From NCBI GenBank assembly GCA_020055645.1, contig CM034546.1, positions 111,383,375-111,447,374 of the forward strand: 64,000 nucleotides of DNA. The letters run 5' to 3'. The notes beneath the pieces are model-generated. The model ran no database searches, was not told where the DNA came from, and saw only the letters and a list, made by a program, of their open reading frames with translations. Both the position numbers and the translations under genes were made by a program. The DNA comes from Tomocerus qinae. Its lineage: Eukaryota > Arthropoda > Collembola > Entomobryomorpha > Tomoceridae. Positions 1 through 15,200 of this stretch are shown here, piece after piece. How positions within the stretch are numbered: position 1 is the first letter of the stretch; each line of letters opens with the position of its first letter.

Positions 1-209
1 TAGAATTTTGAAAATAATGGTGCATGAGTTTAAATAGATAAACATAGTTTCTTTGAACCTTCCATGACGTTGTCGAAGTCGGTTTTTGTGCAGTTGCATG
101 GATCAATTTTATTGCTACTCCCTTTTAACGTTTCATTTGATGTGATGGATGACTGCAAATCACACAGTGAAGATAAAAACATCAATTTAATTTAATGGGG
201 AAGGATTAA
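1..209. other. Upstream flank of ionotropic receptor gene 1
   Basis: AT-rich sequence before the first receptor ATG at 210. No exon, RNA gene or clear promoter motif can be supported here. Confidence 0.4.
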
Positions 210-3200
210 ATGGGAATCATATATATAACGGAAGTTATTTTTGTTCTCTGCCTGAAAGTGTTTTTCTGGGAATTCTCTACAGCCCAGACCGAATATTCTC
301 AACTATTTCAAGTGCTTACGGAATCGTTTCCTTTAATGGATATAGTAATTGATCGAGCCAATTACTCTGAAGGTAAAAGTAACCGGTAACTGTAACAGTT
401 ACCTTTTATTTAATTGCATTAATTACTCATTCCTTACTTATTTTCGATTTATTATTTGCAATCCTTAAGCCGCCTATTTTGCTACGGGGAATCAACTCGC
501 GATTTGTAATAATGAAATTACTTACGGGGATAATTTTCCATTTTCGAAATGTGTCTCAGCAAATACTCTTAAAACGGTTGTTCTGCATCCAGAGAACGAC
601 ACTATTCTCACAAAATTGTTAAATGTGGTTTGTAAATTGTTTCTAAAATCTATTAGTGAAGTACTAAAATATGCCGTAGAAAATAACAGCTATATTTTGT
701 ACAGATTGGCAAAGTCGAGGGTGAATCTGAGCGAGAAAACACATGGAATTCTTACTTCTTAATAATTGTTCCTGAAAGTAGCAACTTCCCAATAGACTTT
801 CAACTCGATATTGTGACCATGAATAGGTTACACATATCAAGTGAGCTGTATTTTATTAAGACTGACAAGAATCAAAACATTTCCGGAAAAGGAAGCCGAA
901 TGTTTAGTGTTCATGAGCTTTATTTTCTAAAGAATCGAAAGTTTTTGAATGAAATCTCTCATGACAAAATCGAATTTACAGCAATCTTGAATAAAAGTGG
1001 CAGGAGGTCCGACTTCCAAAATGTTCCTATTATTGGTCTTTCAGTGGTAAAGTTATATAACTACATTAAAACTTTTACTAATACCACAATAAATCACTAT
1101 TTCTAAAATAATTACATTGTCACTACTACAAGTTTAAATCCACCTTATTTAATATTTTAGCAATGAATTTTTTGAATAATTTATAAATCGGAAGATGTTT
1201 GGGTTTAAAGATGATCTTCAACTAACATAAAATCATTTTGTTTACTTCAAGCTCTGTAAATTACACTAACTTTTATATGACTATTATTTGGAATAACACA
1301 AACCAATTGTGTAAACGTATTGAACAAAATCTTAAAATTAGAAACACGAATTTCGAAATTGTAGATGAAAGTATTCTGAATATTTGCATAATAGAATATA
1401 TATCTATAATGTAAATGTAGGATGATCCAGGCTACAAACTTGCAACAGAATATAATGGCTCGGACTTCGTTGGCGGATTTGAGGTAGAAGAATATCGATA
1501 TTTGAGAGATGCACTGAATTTTAGGTACTTGATTATAAAAACTGCATAACTAAAACGAAATCTGAAACAGATAGATCATACATGAATAAACACCCACATC
1601 TGTCTAAATAATTTTTTTTCAAGAGAGTTAGCTAGTAAAAGTACTGGTTACATAAGAGAAGGACCGAATGGTACTTTGACTGGGATGGCTGTTGAAATCA
1701 ACAAAGGACAAGCTGATATAGCGATTTCACAAGTAGAGTTCTTGGAATACAGGGTTATGGGCCGTGATGGAATTACATATCTTCATCCTACATTCCAAAA
1801 TCAGTTAAGTTTGGTATTGATTAAAAAGTCCAGAAGCTCCATAAGCTTTTAAAACACGACGTAAACATGTAAAAGATCAAATCGTTCATTTATGCTTTCT
1901 TAGAATTTTAGCATTTTTCAAGCAACCCCCAGCCAGTTCCATACGAGATATCTTCGTATCAGCCTTTACATTAGGGCTGTGGATAATTGTGTTAGTCATG
2001 TGGATTTTCGTCAATATAACTATTCGCATATTCAGGAAGATAACTAAGAAATCTTTTCTTCAATGTCATTGGAAAGATGAAGAAATTTTTGAAGAAAGTC
2101 TCATTTTGGTCTTCGGAATGTGTTGCCAACAGGTATACACGATATTAAACACGATTAAAACGCTTAGTTTTAGTCTGTTGTATCATGTTGATATCATGTA
2201 AGTCATTCTCCCAAGATTTAATACTGATATAAATGGGTTGGGGTTTATTAATCTGAATTAAAACTGCAGGGTTGGCATATCTCTCCTTCATCAGTTTCAG
2301 TAAGAATAGTTTTCTTCTCCGGTTGGTTCCTTGGCCTACTGTGCTACATTGGCTATTCTGCTGCCCTAGTATCAATACTAGCGATTGAAGTTGTTCCAAT
2401 TCACTCTTTTTCAGATCTTTTAAAAGAAAAATTTTTCATATACAGTGATGGGCATATTCCGACAACCAAATTCGTAATCAAGGTAAATCTACACGCATGG
2501 TGGTCCGATTTCCTATGCTACATATTGCACATTTGCCTTATGTTCAAGCACGTTTTGTAATTTTTATCTAGTAGTAAGTATGCATGTTTGTGTGAGTCAA
2601 TTTAGTGTACTTTCCTCAATGTATTATGACATTTTTGCTCACAATTTCTATATTTATTAACTTAATTGAATTTTGTTCTGATACGATTGTTCAGTATATT
2701 TTTAGCTATTTTTTGATACCTTACTTGCCCTCCTAGGTCAAGGTTCAAGGAATTTAAAATGGGGTGCTCCGTCATGTTAGGAGTAACCCATAATTTTCAT
2801 GCATCCATCACAAGGCTGCATCCATCACAATGCAGTGTAAGTGTAGCTGCATCCATCACAAGATGCGTGTATTTAAGCCTAAGCTCATTGAGCCGTGTAA
2901 ATTAGTATAGACTAGTAACTAAACATTGCGATGTAGTTTTTACATACCTAGCTATAAGAATCCAGCAATTTACCTACTAGAACCCAGCAACCTATGTTAA
3001 GCTTATGGATCTGGAACCTGCAAATTCCAGCATCCATTCCTATTAAATTGTAATATAATTTAGCGCTAATATTAAATAATAAGCACATTTTCTAAGCACG
3101 TCTAATCTAATACAGCGAACCATGTTCAAACCAGCCAGTCTTCTACGCGAGCTCCCAGAGTCAACACGACTAACTGCTCACCTGCGGCATTGTGCCAATA

Positions 3201-6200
3201 TTTTCTAAGCGTCCTAGTGACATCGCGGCCTAGTGCCATTATAGTTAATTGCGGACATTTGGTCCACCTATTTTAAATAAGCAAATTGTGTGTGTGTGTG
3301 CCCTTACGGGAATAAATTGTGTGAAAGGTAAAATACCCAGTTTACACTGACATATTTATTTTATCCTTACACATCATACATATCACGCACAGCATCATCG
3401 ATCATCACTGATCATTAGCAGTAGTTTGGCTGCAACAAAATAGACTTAACCCTTGACACTTCCACTGCCTGGGACACAAGACACAGCTGCACGCATTACC
3501 TAACCGTGGTAAACATTTTGGTCCTTCGTATGCCAGATCACTGACAGCAATCAGTGGTCTAGTGATTGAACAGTTTTTTTGTGTGCCTATGGACCTCTGG
3601 AAGTGAAAAGTGCCATTTTTAGACAATTAAGCATTGTCATTCCACAAATCAAGCCGCACGCCGCCGTTGGAACGGATACAAGTAAGCCTGTGTCATCTCG
3701 TCTCCAGTCGGTCACCTATCGTCAGTCGTCTCAGTCTCATCTCGTGTCACAGTGCCCCGTCCCAACAAGCAGAGATCCTTGAATCCCGCAAGATTCAAAA
3801 ATAAAAACATTGATGTCGGATTTTTAATATATTTTGTTAGTGTCAGTTCATAAAAATGAATTCACTAGTTAATAAACGTAGTGCACTCATCGCAAAGATT
3901 GACGTTCTGAAGCAGATCGTCGATCAACATTCTACTGCCCCCTCTGGATGTGCTAGATGTCCAACACCACCTTGAGAAGATCAAGGAACATGCAACAAAT
4001 AACGACAAGATATTTGATGAGATCGCCGACAAATGCAAAGCTGAGTCAGAAATCATGACTCATCATCTGGTCTACGACGCGGAAGATAAGAAGCTTGCAG
4101 CAATCAAGAAAGGACTGCTAATTATCTCAGCGACCTTCCCGTCCACGACAACTACAACAACAACTACTGCAACGGCCACACCTGCAAGTGCCGACATTAA
4201 ATTGCCGAAGTTGGAGCTGCCAACTTTCTCCGGAGAAAGTCATGAGTGGCTTTCTTTCCACGATCTGTTCGTTGCCAGCGTACAGAATAACGCCAAGCTC
4301 TCAGGAGCACAGAAGCTACAGTACCTGAAAGGTGCACTGAAGGATGAGGCTGCCAACCTCATCAAGAATATTACGTTGACCGACAGCAACTTCGACGTGG
4401 CCTGGAAGACACTCCAGACACGCTACGAAGATAAGAGAGAACTCATCCGCAGCCAGTTGGATCGTCTTCTCTCTCAGCCCAGCCTCACACAGGAGAACCC
4501 GACAGCTCTCCGCAAATTAGCAGACACGACGAGTGAATGCATCCAGACACTGGATGTCCTGAAGATTACGCCTGAAGAAACCAGGGACCTTCTCATCATT
4601 CACCTTGTCACCAAGAAAATCGACCAGGAGTCACGCCTACAGTGGGAGAAAAAGGTAAAATCAGATGCCATTCCCACCCTAAAGGAATTTTTGGAATTCT
4701 TAATTGAGCACGCACGAGTCACCGCCGCAGCCAAGATTGTCACCACTACACCGCAAGCCTGCAAGCCAAAGGGACAATCAGCGACTCAACCCAGCAAACA
4801 GTTTTCGTCTGCAGTGCACCACACTCACGCCGGGGAGTCTAGCCCCAAGAAACAAACATGCACGTTTTGCGGCGAAAACCACCACATTTTTACATGTACA
4901 GCATTTCGTGAACTAACCGTTGATGACAGAATCAATGGAGCCAAAAGCAAAGAGCTTTGCTTTAACTGCCTAGGGATTGGACACCGATCTGAACAATGCA
5001 AGAAGATACGATGTATCAAGTGTTCCAGCCCTCACAATCGCCTACTGCACAAGGAGAAAGCATCTAACCAGCATACAAGCACGCAACAGGAGGATACTAC
5101 TTCGGCGACGCCTCCCGAAGACCCTCCTAAATCTAACTTCTTCTCCACACAAGCCCAGAAAACCCAGCAAGTGCTCCTATCTACTGCAATAATTAAAGTT
5201 CGAGACAGCAAAGGATGTTTCCAACTCTGCCGTGCACTTCTGGACAACGGGTCGCAATGCTGCCTCATCACGAAGAAGTGCGCAACACGACTCGGTCTCA
5301 AGAAAAGACGAGTCAATATACCTCTGCACGGAATTTCAGGAATAGAAGCAGGAATAATTACGGAGAAAGCAGAAATCCTCTTCTTCCTGCCACAACGAGC
5401 AACCAACTTTCTCCATTGACGTCTTCGTTCAAGACAAGTTGACGTCCGACTTACCTGTTGCTCCACTCGCGGTCAAGTCATGGCCACATCTGGAAAGGAT
5501 CACATTGGCCGATCCTCTCTACCACCAGCCCGGAAAGATTGACATCATTCTGGGTAACGACATTTTTATGGATCTAATCATAGGCACGAAGCGGGGAGGG
5601 CCCTACTGGATCTCCACCAGCCTTGGAGACGCACATTGGATGGATCGTCGGAGGAAAAATCGACGACTCCCTCAGACCTGTCCCACCGCCATCAACTCCA
5701 CGACACCCAAAAAAGGAAAGTGCTGTTCTCACAGCCGCTGTCGCCTCCACTTCAGGAACTTTCACCGCCACAGCAACAACAGAAGCACTTTCCCCAACTA
5801 GCTCAGCAATCAACACGACAGAAGAAGATGTTGACGACAACTGCCTTTTCTGTCATCAAATGACACACTACCTACCTGACTGTCAATTCTTTTGGAAAGA
5901 ATCACGGATCCTTTTTGCAAGGCTCAACTGGATCCACCGAAGCAACTTTCCTGCAACACGGCCATCATTTTGGCAAGCAGCAACCACAGCCACTCCAAGC
6001 CTTGACGACTTTAGTGGCAACCCCGACATACGTCATCCCGCAACGGCGACGACAACTTGGCGTCAGAGAGCCACAGCTAGGCTCAAGTCGTTGCAAACTC
6101 AATTTTGGAACCAGCAGCAGCACCTCTTCACGTCAGCTCAAGTGAAAGTGTTGTAAAATATTTTTATTACTTCATGATATAGTTTTAATTCACTTCTATA

Positions 6201-9200
6201 GATTAATTTTTGCACGTATGCTCTTATGTCTCCACATATTTATTTTATTATAATGTTTCCGCATATGTATGTTGGTGAATCCGCATACATTATATTGTTT
6301 CCGCATATTTTCATTTTGAGCGTCCACATTAATTTTTATTATTACCTCATATTATTGTAGCTTGTAAGCAAATATTTCCTTTGTTTTGAAATTGGGAATT
6401 TCAAGGCGGGCAGTATGTTCAAGCACGTTTTGTAATTTTTATCTAGTAGTAAGTATGCATGTTTGTGTGAGTCAATTTAGTGTACTTTCCTCAATGTATT
6501 ATGACATTTTTGCTCACAATTTCTATATTTATTAACTTAATTGAATTTTGTTCTGATACGATTGTTCAGTATATTTTTAGCTATTTTTTGATACCTTACT
6601 TGCCCTCCTAGGTCAAGGTTCAAGGAATTTAAAATGGGGTGCTCCGTCATGTTAGGAGTAACCCATAATTTTCATGCATCCATCACAAGGCTGCATCCAT
6701 CACAATGCAGTGTAAGTGTAGCTGCATCCATCACAAGATGCGTGTATTTAAGCCTAAGCTCATTGAGCCGTGTAAATTAGTATAGACTAGTAACTAAACA
6801 TTGCGATGTAGTTTTTACATACCTAGCTATAAGAATCCAGCAATTTACCTACTAGAACCCAGCAACCTATGTTAAGCTTATGGATCTGGAACCTGCAAAT
6901 TCCAGCATCCATTCCTATTAAATTGTAATATAATTTAGCGCTAATATTAAATAATAAGCACATTTCTAAGCACGTCTAATCTAATACAGCGAACCATGTT
7001 CAAACCAGCCAGTCTTCTACGCGAGCTCCCAGAGTCAACACGACTAACTGCTCACCTGCGGCATTGTGCCAATATTTTCTAAGCGTCCTAGTGACATCGC
7101 GGCCTAGTGCCATTATAGTTAATTGCGGACATTTGGTCCACCTATTTTAAATAAGCAAATTGTGTGTGTGTGTGCCCTTACGGAAATAAATTGTGTGAAA
7201 GGTAAAATACCCAGTTTACACTGACATATTTATTTTATCCTTACACATCATACATATCACGCACAGCATCAACAACCATCATTGATCAGTGGCAATAGTT
7301 TGGCTGCATCAAATAGACTTAACCCTTGACACTTCCACTGCCTGGGACACAAGACACAGCTGCACGCATTACCTAACTGTGGTAAACATTTTGGTCCTTC
7401 GTATGCCAGATCACTGACAGCAATCAGTGGTCTAGTGATTGAACAGTTTTGTGTGCCTATGGACCTCTGGAAGTGAAAAGTGCCATTTTTTAGACAATTA
7501 AGCATTGTCATTTCACAAATCAAGCCGCACGCCGCCGTTGGAACGGATACAAGTAAGCCTGTGTCATCTCGTCTCCAGTCGGTCACCTATCGTCAGTCGT
7601 CTCAGTCTCATCTCGTGTCACAGTGCCCCGTCCCAACAAGCAGAGATCCTTGAATCCCGCAAGATTCAAAAATAAAAACATTGGTGTCGGATTTTTAATA
7701 TATTTTGTTAGTGTCAGTTCATAAAAATGAATTCACTAGTTAATAAACGTAGTGCACTCATCGCAAAGATTGACGTTCTGAAGCAGATCGTCGATCAACA
7801 TTCTACTGCCCCTCTGGATGTGCTAGATGTCCAACACCACCTTGAGAAGATCAAGGAACATGCAACAAATAACGACAAGATATTTGATGAGATCGCCGAC
7901 AAATGCAAAGCTGAGTCAGAAATCATGACTCATCATCTGGTCTACGACGCGGAAGATAAGAAGCTTGCAGCAATCAAGAAAGGACTGCTAATTATCTCAG
8001 CGACCTTCCCGTCCACGACAACTACAACAACAACTACTGCAACGGCCACACCTGCAAGTGCCGACATTAAATTGCCGAAGTTGGAGCTGCCAACTTTCTC
8101 CGGAGAAAGTCATGAGTGGCTTTCTTTCCACGATCTGTTCGTTGCCAGCGTACAGAATAACGCCAAGCTCTCAGGAGCACAGAAGCTACAGTACCTGAAA
8201 GGTGCACTAAAGGATGAGGCTGCCAACCTCATCAAGAATATTACGTTGACCGACAGCAACTTCGACGTGGCCTGGAAGACACTCCAGACACGCTACGAAG
8301 ATAAGAGAGAACTCATCCGCAGCCAGTTGGATCGTCTTCTCTCTCAGCCCAGCCTCACACAGGAGAACCCGACAGCTCTCCGCAAATTAGCAGACACGAC
8401 GAGTGAATGCATCCAGACACTGGATGTCCTGAAGATTACGCCTGAAGAAACCAGGGACCTTCTCATCATTCACCTAGTCACCAAGAAAATCGACCAGGAG
8501 TCACGCCTACAGTGGGAGAAAAAGGTAAAATCAGATGCCATTCCCACCCTAAAGGAATTTTTGGAATTCCTAATTGAACACGCACGAGTCACCGCCGCAG
8601 CCAAGATTGTCACCACCACACCACAAGCCTGCAAGCCAAAGGGACAATCAGCGACTCAACCCAGCAAGCAATTTTCGTCTGCAGTGCACCACAGCCACAC
8701 CGGGGAGTCTAGCCCCAAGAAACAAACATGCACGTTTTGCGGCGAAAACCACCACATTTTTACATGTGCAGCATTTCGTGAATTAACCGTTGATGACAGA
8801 ATCAACGGTGCAAAAAGCAAAGAGCTTTGCTTTAACTGCCTAGGGATTGGACACCGATCTGAACAATGCAAGAAGATACGATGTATCAAGTGTTCCAGCC
8901 CTCACAATCGCCTACTGCACAAGGAGAAAGCATATCAGCAACATACAAGCACGCAACAGGAGGATACGACTTCGGCGACGCCTCCCGAAGACCCTCCTAA
9001 ATCTAACTTCTTCTCCACACAAGCCCAGAAAACCCAGCAAGTGCTCCTATCTACTGCCATAATCAAGGTTCGAGACAGCAAAGGATGTTTCCAACTCTGC
9101 CGAGCACTTCTGGACAACGGGTCGCAATGCAGTCTCATCACGAAGAAGTGCGCAACACGACTCGGTCTCAAGAAAAGACGAGTCAACATCCCCCTGCATG

Positions 9201-12200
9201 GAATCTCAGGAATAGAAGCAGGAATAATTACGGAGAAAGCAGACATACTCTTCTCTTCCTGCCACAACGAGCAACCAACTTTCTCCATTGACGTCTTCGT
9301 TCAAGACAAGTTGACGTCCGACTTACCTGTTGCTCCACTCGCGGTCAAGTCATGGCCACATCTGGAAAGGATCACATTGGCCGATCCTCTCTACCACCAG
9401 CCCGGAAAGATTGACATCATTCTGGGTAACGACATTTTTATGGATCTAATCATAGGCACGAAGCGGGAGGGACCTACTGGATCTCCAACAGCCTTGGAGA
9501 CGCACATTGGATGGATCGTCGGAGGAAAAATCGACGACTCCCTCAGACCTGTCCCACCGCCATCAACTCCACGACACCCAAAAAAGGAAAGTGCTGTTCT
9601 CACAGCCGCTGTCGCCTCCACTTCAGGAACTTTCACCGCCACAGCAACAACAGAAGCACTTTCCCCAACTAGCTCAGCAATCAACACGACAGAAGAAGAT
9701 GTTGACGACAACTGCCTTTTCTGTCATCAAATGACACACTACCTACCTGACTGTCAATTCTTTTGGAAAGAATCAGAACGAAGTCAGCGGAAGTTTACCG
9801 AGAAGCGAAAGCTCTGCTTCTACTGTCTCGGAGCCAACTGCACGGATCCTTTTTGCAAGGCTCAACTGGATCCACCGAAGCAACTCTCCTGCAACACGGC
9901 CATCATTTTGGCAAGCAAGAAACCACAGCCACTCCAAGCCTTGACGACTTTCGTGGCAACCCCCGACATACGTCATCCCGCAACGGCGACGACAACTTGG
10001 CGTCAGAGAGCCACAGCTAGGCTCAAGTCGTTGCAAACTCAATTTTGGAACCAGCAGCAGCACCTCTTCACGTCAGCTCAAGTGAAAGTGTTGTAAAATA
10101 TTTTTATTACTTCATGATATAGTTTTAATTCACTTCTATAGATTAATTTTTGCACGTATGCTCTTATGTCTCCACATATTTATTTTATTATAATGTTTCC
10201 GCATATGTATGTTGGTGAATCCGCATACATTATATTGTTTCCGCATATTTTCATTTTGAGCGTCCACATTAATTTTTATTATTACCTCATATTATTGTAG
10301 CTTGTAAGCAAATATTTCCTTTGTTTTGAAATTGGGAATTTCAAGGCGGGCAGTATGTTCAAGCACGTTTTGTAATTTTTATCTAGTAGTAAGTATGCAT
10401 GTTTGTGTGAGTCAATTTAGTGTACTTTCCTCAATGTATTATGACATTTTTGCTCACAATTTCTATATTTATTAACTTAATTGAATTTTGTTCTGATACG
10501 ATTGTTCAGTATATTTTTAGCTATTTTTTGATACCTTACTTGCCCTCCTAGGTCAAGGTTCAAGGAATTTAAAATGGGGTGCTCCGTCATGTTAGGAGTA
10601 ACCCATAATTTTCATGCATCCATCACAAGGCTGCATCCATCACAATGCAGTGTAAGTGTAGCTGCATCCATCACAAGATGCGTGTATTTAAGCCTCAAGC
10701 TCATTGAGCCGTGTAAATTAGTATAGACTAGTAACTAAACATTGCGATGTAGTTTTTACATACCTAGCTATAAGAATCCAGCAATTTACCTACTAGAACC
10801 CAGCAACCTATGTTAAGCTTATGGATCTGGAACCTGCAAATTCCAGCATCCATTCCTATTAAATTGTAATATAATTTAGCGCTAATATTAAATAATAAGC
10901 ACATTTCTAAGCACGTCTAATCTAATACAGCGAACCATGTTCAAACCAGCCAGTCTTCTACGCGAGCTCCCAGAGTCAACACGACTAACTGCTCACCTGC
11001 GGCATTGTGCCAATATTTTCTAAGCGTCCTAGTGACATCGCGGCCTAGTGCCATTATAGTTAATTGCGGACATTTGGTCCACCTATTTTAAATAAGCAAA
11101 TTGTGTGTGTGTGTGCCCTTACGGAAATAAATTGTGTGAAAGGTAAAATACCCAGTTTACACTGACATATTTATTTTATCCTTACACATCATACATATCA
11201 CGCACAGCATCAACAACCATCATTGATCAGTGGCAATAGTTTGGCTGCATCAAATAGACTTAACCCTTGACACTTCCACTGCCTGGGACACAAGACACAG
11301 CTGCACGCATTACCTAACTGTGGTAAACATTTTGGTCCTTCGTATGCCAGATCACTGACAGCAATCAGTGGTCTAGTGATTGAATAGTTTTGTGTGCCTA
11401 TGGACCTCTGGAAGTTAAAAGTGCCATTTTTAGACAATTAAGCATTGTCATTTCACAAATCAAGCCGCACGCCGCCGTTGGAACGGATACAAGTAAGCCT
11501 GTGTCATCTCGTCTCCAGTCGGTCACCTATCGTCAGTCGTCTCAGTCTCATCTCGTGTCACAGTGCCCCGTCCCAACAAGCAGAGATCCTTGAATCCCGC
11601 AAGATTCAAAAATAAAAACATTGGTGTCGGATTTTTAATATATTTTGTTAGTGTCAGTTCATAAAAATGAATTCACTAGTTAATAAACGTAGTGCACTCA
11701 TCGCAAAGATTGACGTTCTGAAGCAGATCGTCGATCAACATTCTACTGCCCCTCTGGATGTGCTAGATGTCCAACACCACCTTGAGAAGATCAAGGAACA
11801 TGCAACAAATAACGACAAGATATTTGATGAGATCGCCGACAAATGCAAAGCTGAGTCAGAAATCATGACTCATCATCCGGTCTACGACGCGGAAGATAAG
11901 AAGCTTGCAGCAATCAAGAAAGGACTGCTAATTATCTCAGCGACCTTCCCGTCCACGACAACTACAACAACAACTACTGCAACGGCCACACCTGCAAGTG
12001 CCGACATTAAATTGCCGAAGTTGGAGCTGCCAACTTTCTCCGGAGAAAGTCATGAGTGGCTTTCCACGATCTGTTCGTTGCCAGCGTACAGAATAACGCC
12101 AAGCTCTCAGGAGCACAGAAGCTACAGTACCTGAAAGGTGCACTAAAGGATGAGGCTGCCAACCTCATCAAGAATATTACGTTGACCGACAGCAACTTCG

Positions 12201-15200
12201 ACGTGGCCTGGAAGACACTCCAGACACGCTACGAAGATAAGAGAGAACTCATCCGCAGCCAGTTGGATCGTCTTCTCTCAGCCCAGCCTCACACAGGAGA
12301 ACCCGACAGCTCTCCGCAAATTAGCAGACACGACGAGTGAATGCATCCAGACACTGGATGTCCTGAAGATTACGCCTGAAGAAACCAGGGACCTTCTCAT
12401 CATTCACCTAGTCACCAAGAAAATCGACCAGGAGTCACGCCTACAGTGGGAGAAAAAGGTAAAATCAGATGCCATTCCCACCCTAAAGGAATTTTTGGAA
12501 TTCCTTATTGAACACGCACGAGTCACCGCCGCGGCCAAGATTGTCACCACCACACCACAAGCCTGCAAGCCAAAGGGACAATCAGCGACTCAACCCAGCA
12601 AGCAATTTTCGTCTGCAGTGCACCACAGCCACACCGGGGAGTCTAGCCCCAAGAAACAATCGTGCACGTTTTGCGGCGAAAACCACCATATATTCACATG
12701 TGCAGCATTTCGTGAACTAACCGTTGATGACAGAATCAATGGAGCCAAAAGCAAAGAGCTTTGCTTTAACTGCCTAGGGATTGGACACCGATCTGAACAA
12801 TGCAAGAAGATAAGATGTATCAAGTGTTCCAGCCCTCACAATCGCCTACTGCACAAGGAGAAAGCATCTCAGCAACAAACAAGCACGCAACAGGAGGATA
12901 CTTCTTCGGCGACGCCTCCCGAAGACCCTCCTAAATCTAACTTCTTCTCTACACAAGCCCAGAAAACCCAGCAAGTGCTCCTATCTACTGCCATAATTAA
13001 AGTTCGAGACAGCAAAGGATGTTTCCAACTCTGCCGTGCACTTCTGGACAACGGGTCGCAATGCTGCCTCATCACGAAGAAGTGCGCAACACGACTCGGT
13101 CTCAAGAAAAGACGAGTCAACATCCCCCTGCATGGAATCTCAGGAATAGAAGCAGGAATAATTACGGAGAAAGCAGACATACTCTTCTCTTCCTGCCACA
13201 ACGAGCAACCAACTTTCTCCATTGACGTCTTCGTTCAAGACAAGTTGACGTCCGACTTACCTGTTGCTCCACTCGCGGTCAAGTCATGGCCACATCTGGA
13301 AAGGATCACATTGGCCGATCCTCTCTACCACCAGCCCGGAAAGATTGACATCATTCTGGGTAACGACATTTTTATGGATCTAATCATAGGCACGAAGCGG
13401 GAGGGACCTACTGGATCTCCAACAGCCTTGGAGACGCACATTGGATGGATCGTCGGAGGAAAAATCGACGACTCCCTCAGACCTGTCCCACCGCCATCAA
13501 CTCCACGACACCCAAAAAGGAAAGTGCTGTTCTCACAGCCGCTGTCGCCTCCACTTCAGGAACTTTCACCGCCACAGCAACAACAGAAGCACTTTCCCCA
13601 ACTAGCACAGCAATCAACACGACAGAAGAAGATGTTGACGACAACTGCCTTTTCTGTCATCAAATGACACACTACCTACCTGACTGTCAATTCTTTTGGA
13701 AGAATCAGAACGAAGTCAGCGGAAGTTTACCGAGAAGCGAAAGCTCTGCTTCTACTGTCTCGGAGCCAACTGCACGGATCCTTTTGCAAGGCTCAACTGG
13801 ATCCACCGAAGCAACTTTCCTGCAACACGGCCATCATTTTGGCAAGCAAGAAACCACAGCCACTCCAAGCCTTGACGACTTTCGTGGCAACTGCGACTTA
13901 CGTCATCCCGCAACGGCGACGACAACTTGGCGTCAGAGAGCCACAGCTAGGCTCAAGTCGTTGCAAACTCAAATGTGGAACCAGCAGCAGCACCTCTTCA
14001 CACGTCCAGTGAAAGTGTAGTAAAATATTTTTATTAATTCACATTATAGTTTTAAATTACTTTTATAGATTAATTTTTGCACGTATGCTCTTATGTCTCC
14101 ACATATTTATTTTATTATAATGTTTCCGCATATGTATGTTGGTGCATCCACATACATTATATTGTTTCCGCATATTTTCTATTTTGTGTTTCCACAATAA
14201 TTTTTATTATTACCACATAATATTGTAGCTTGTAAGCAAAAATTTTCTTTGTTTTGAAATTGGGAATTTCAAGGCGGGCAGTATGTTCAAGCACGTTTTG
14301 GAATTTTATCTAGTAGTAAGTATGCATGTTTGTGTGAGTCAATTTAGTGTACTTTCCTCAATGTATTATGACATTTTTGCTCACAATTTCTATATTTATT
14401 AACTTAATTGAATTTTGTTCTGATACGATTGTTCAGTATATTTTTAGCTATTTTTTGATACCTTACTTGCCCTCCTAGGTCAAGGTTCAAGGAATTTAAA
14501 ATGGGGTGCTCCGTCATGTTAGGAGTAACCTATAATTTTCATGCATCCATCACAAGGCTGCATCCATCACAATGCAGTGTAAGTGTAGCTGCATCCATCA
14601 CAAGATGCGTGTATTTAAGCCTAAGCTCATTGAGCCGTGTAAATTAGTATAGACTAGTAACTAAACATTGCGATGTAGTTTTTACATACCTAGCTATAAG
14701 AATCCAGCAATTTACCTACTAGAACCCAGCAACCTATGTTAAGCTTATGGATCTGGAACCTGCAAATTCCAGCATCCATTCCTATTAAATTGTAATATAA
14801 TTTAGCGCTAATATTAAATAATAAGCACATTTCTAAGCACGTCTAATCTAATACAGCGAACCATGTTCAAACCAGCCAGTCTTCTACGCGAGCTCCCAGA
14901 GTCAACACGACTAACTGCTCACCTGCGGCATTGTGCCAATATTTTCTAAGCGTCCTAGTGACATCGCGGCCTAGTGCCATTATAGTTAATTGCGGACATT
15001 TGGTCCACCTATTTTAAATAAGCAAATTGTGTGTGTGTGTGCCCTTACGGAAATAAATTGTGTGAAAGGTAAAATACCCAGTTTACACTGACATATTTAT
15101 TTTATCCTTACACATCATACATATCACGCACAGCATCAACAACCATCATTGATCAGTGGCAATAGTTTGGCTGCATCAAATAGACTTAACCCTTGACACT

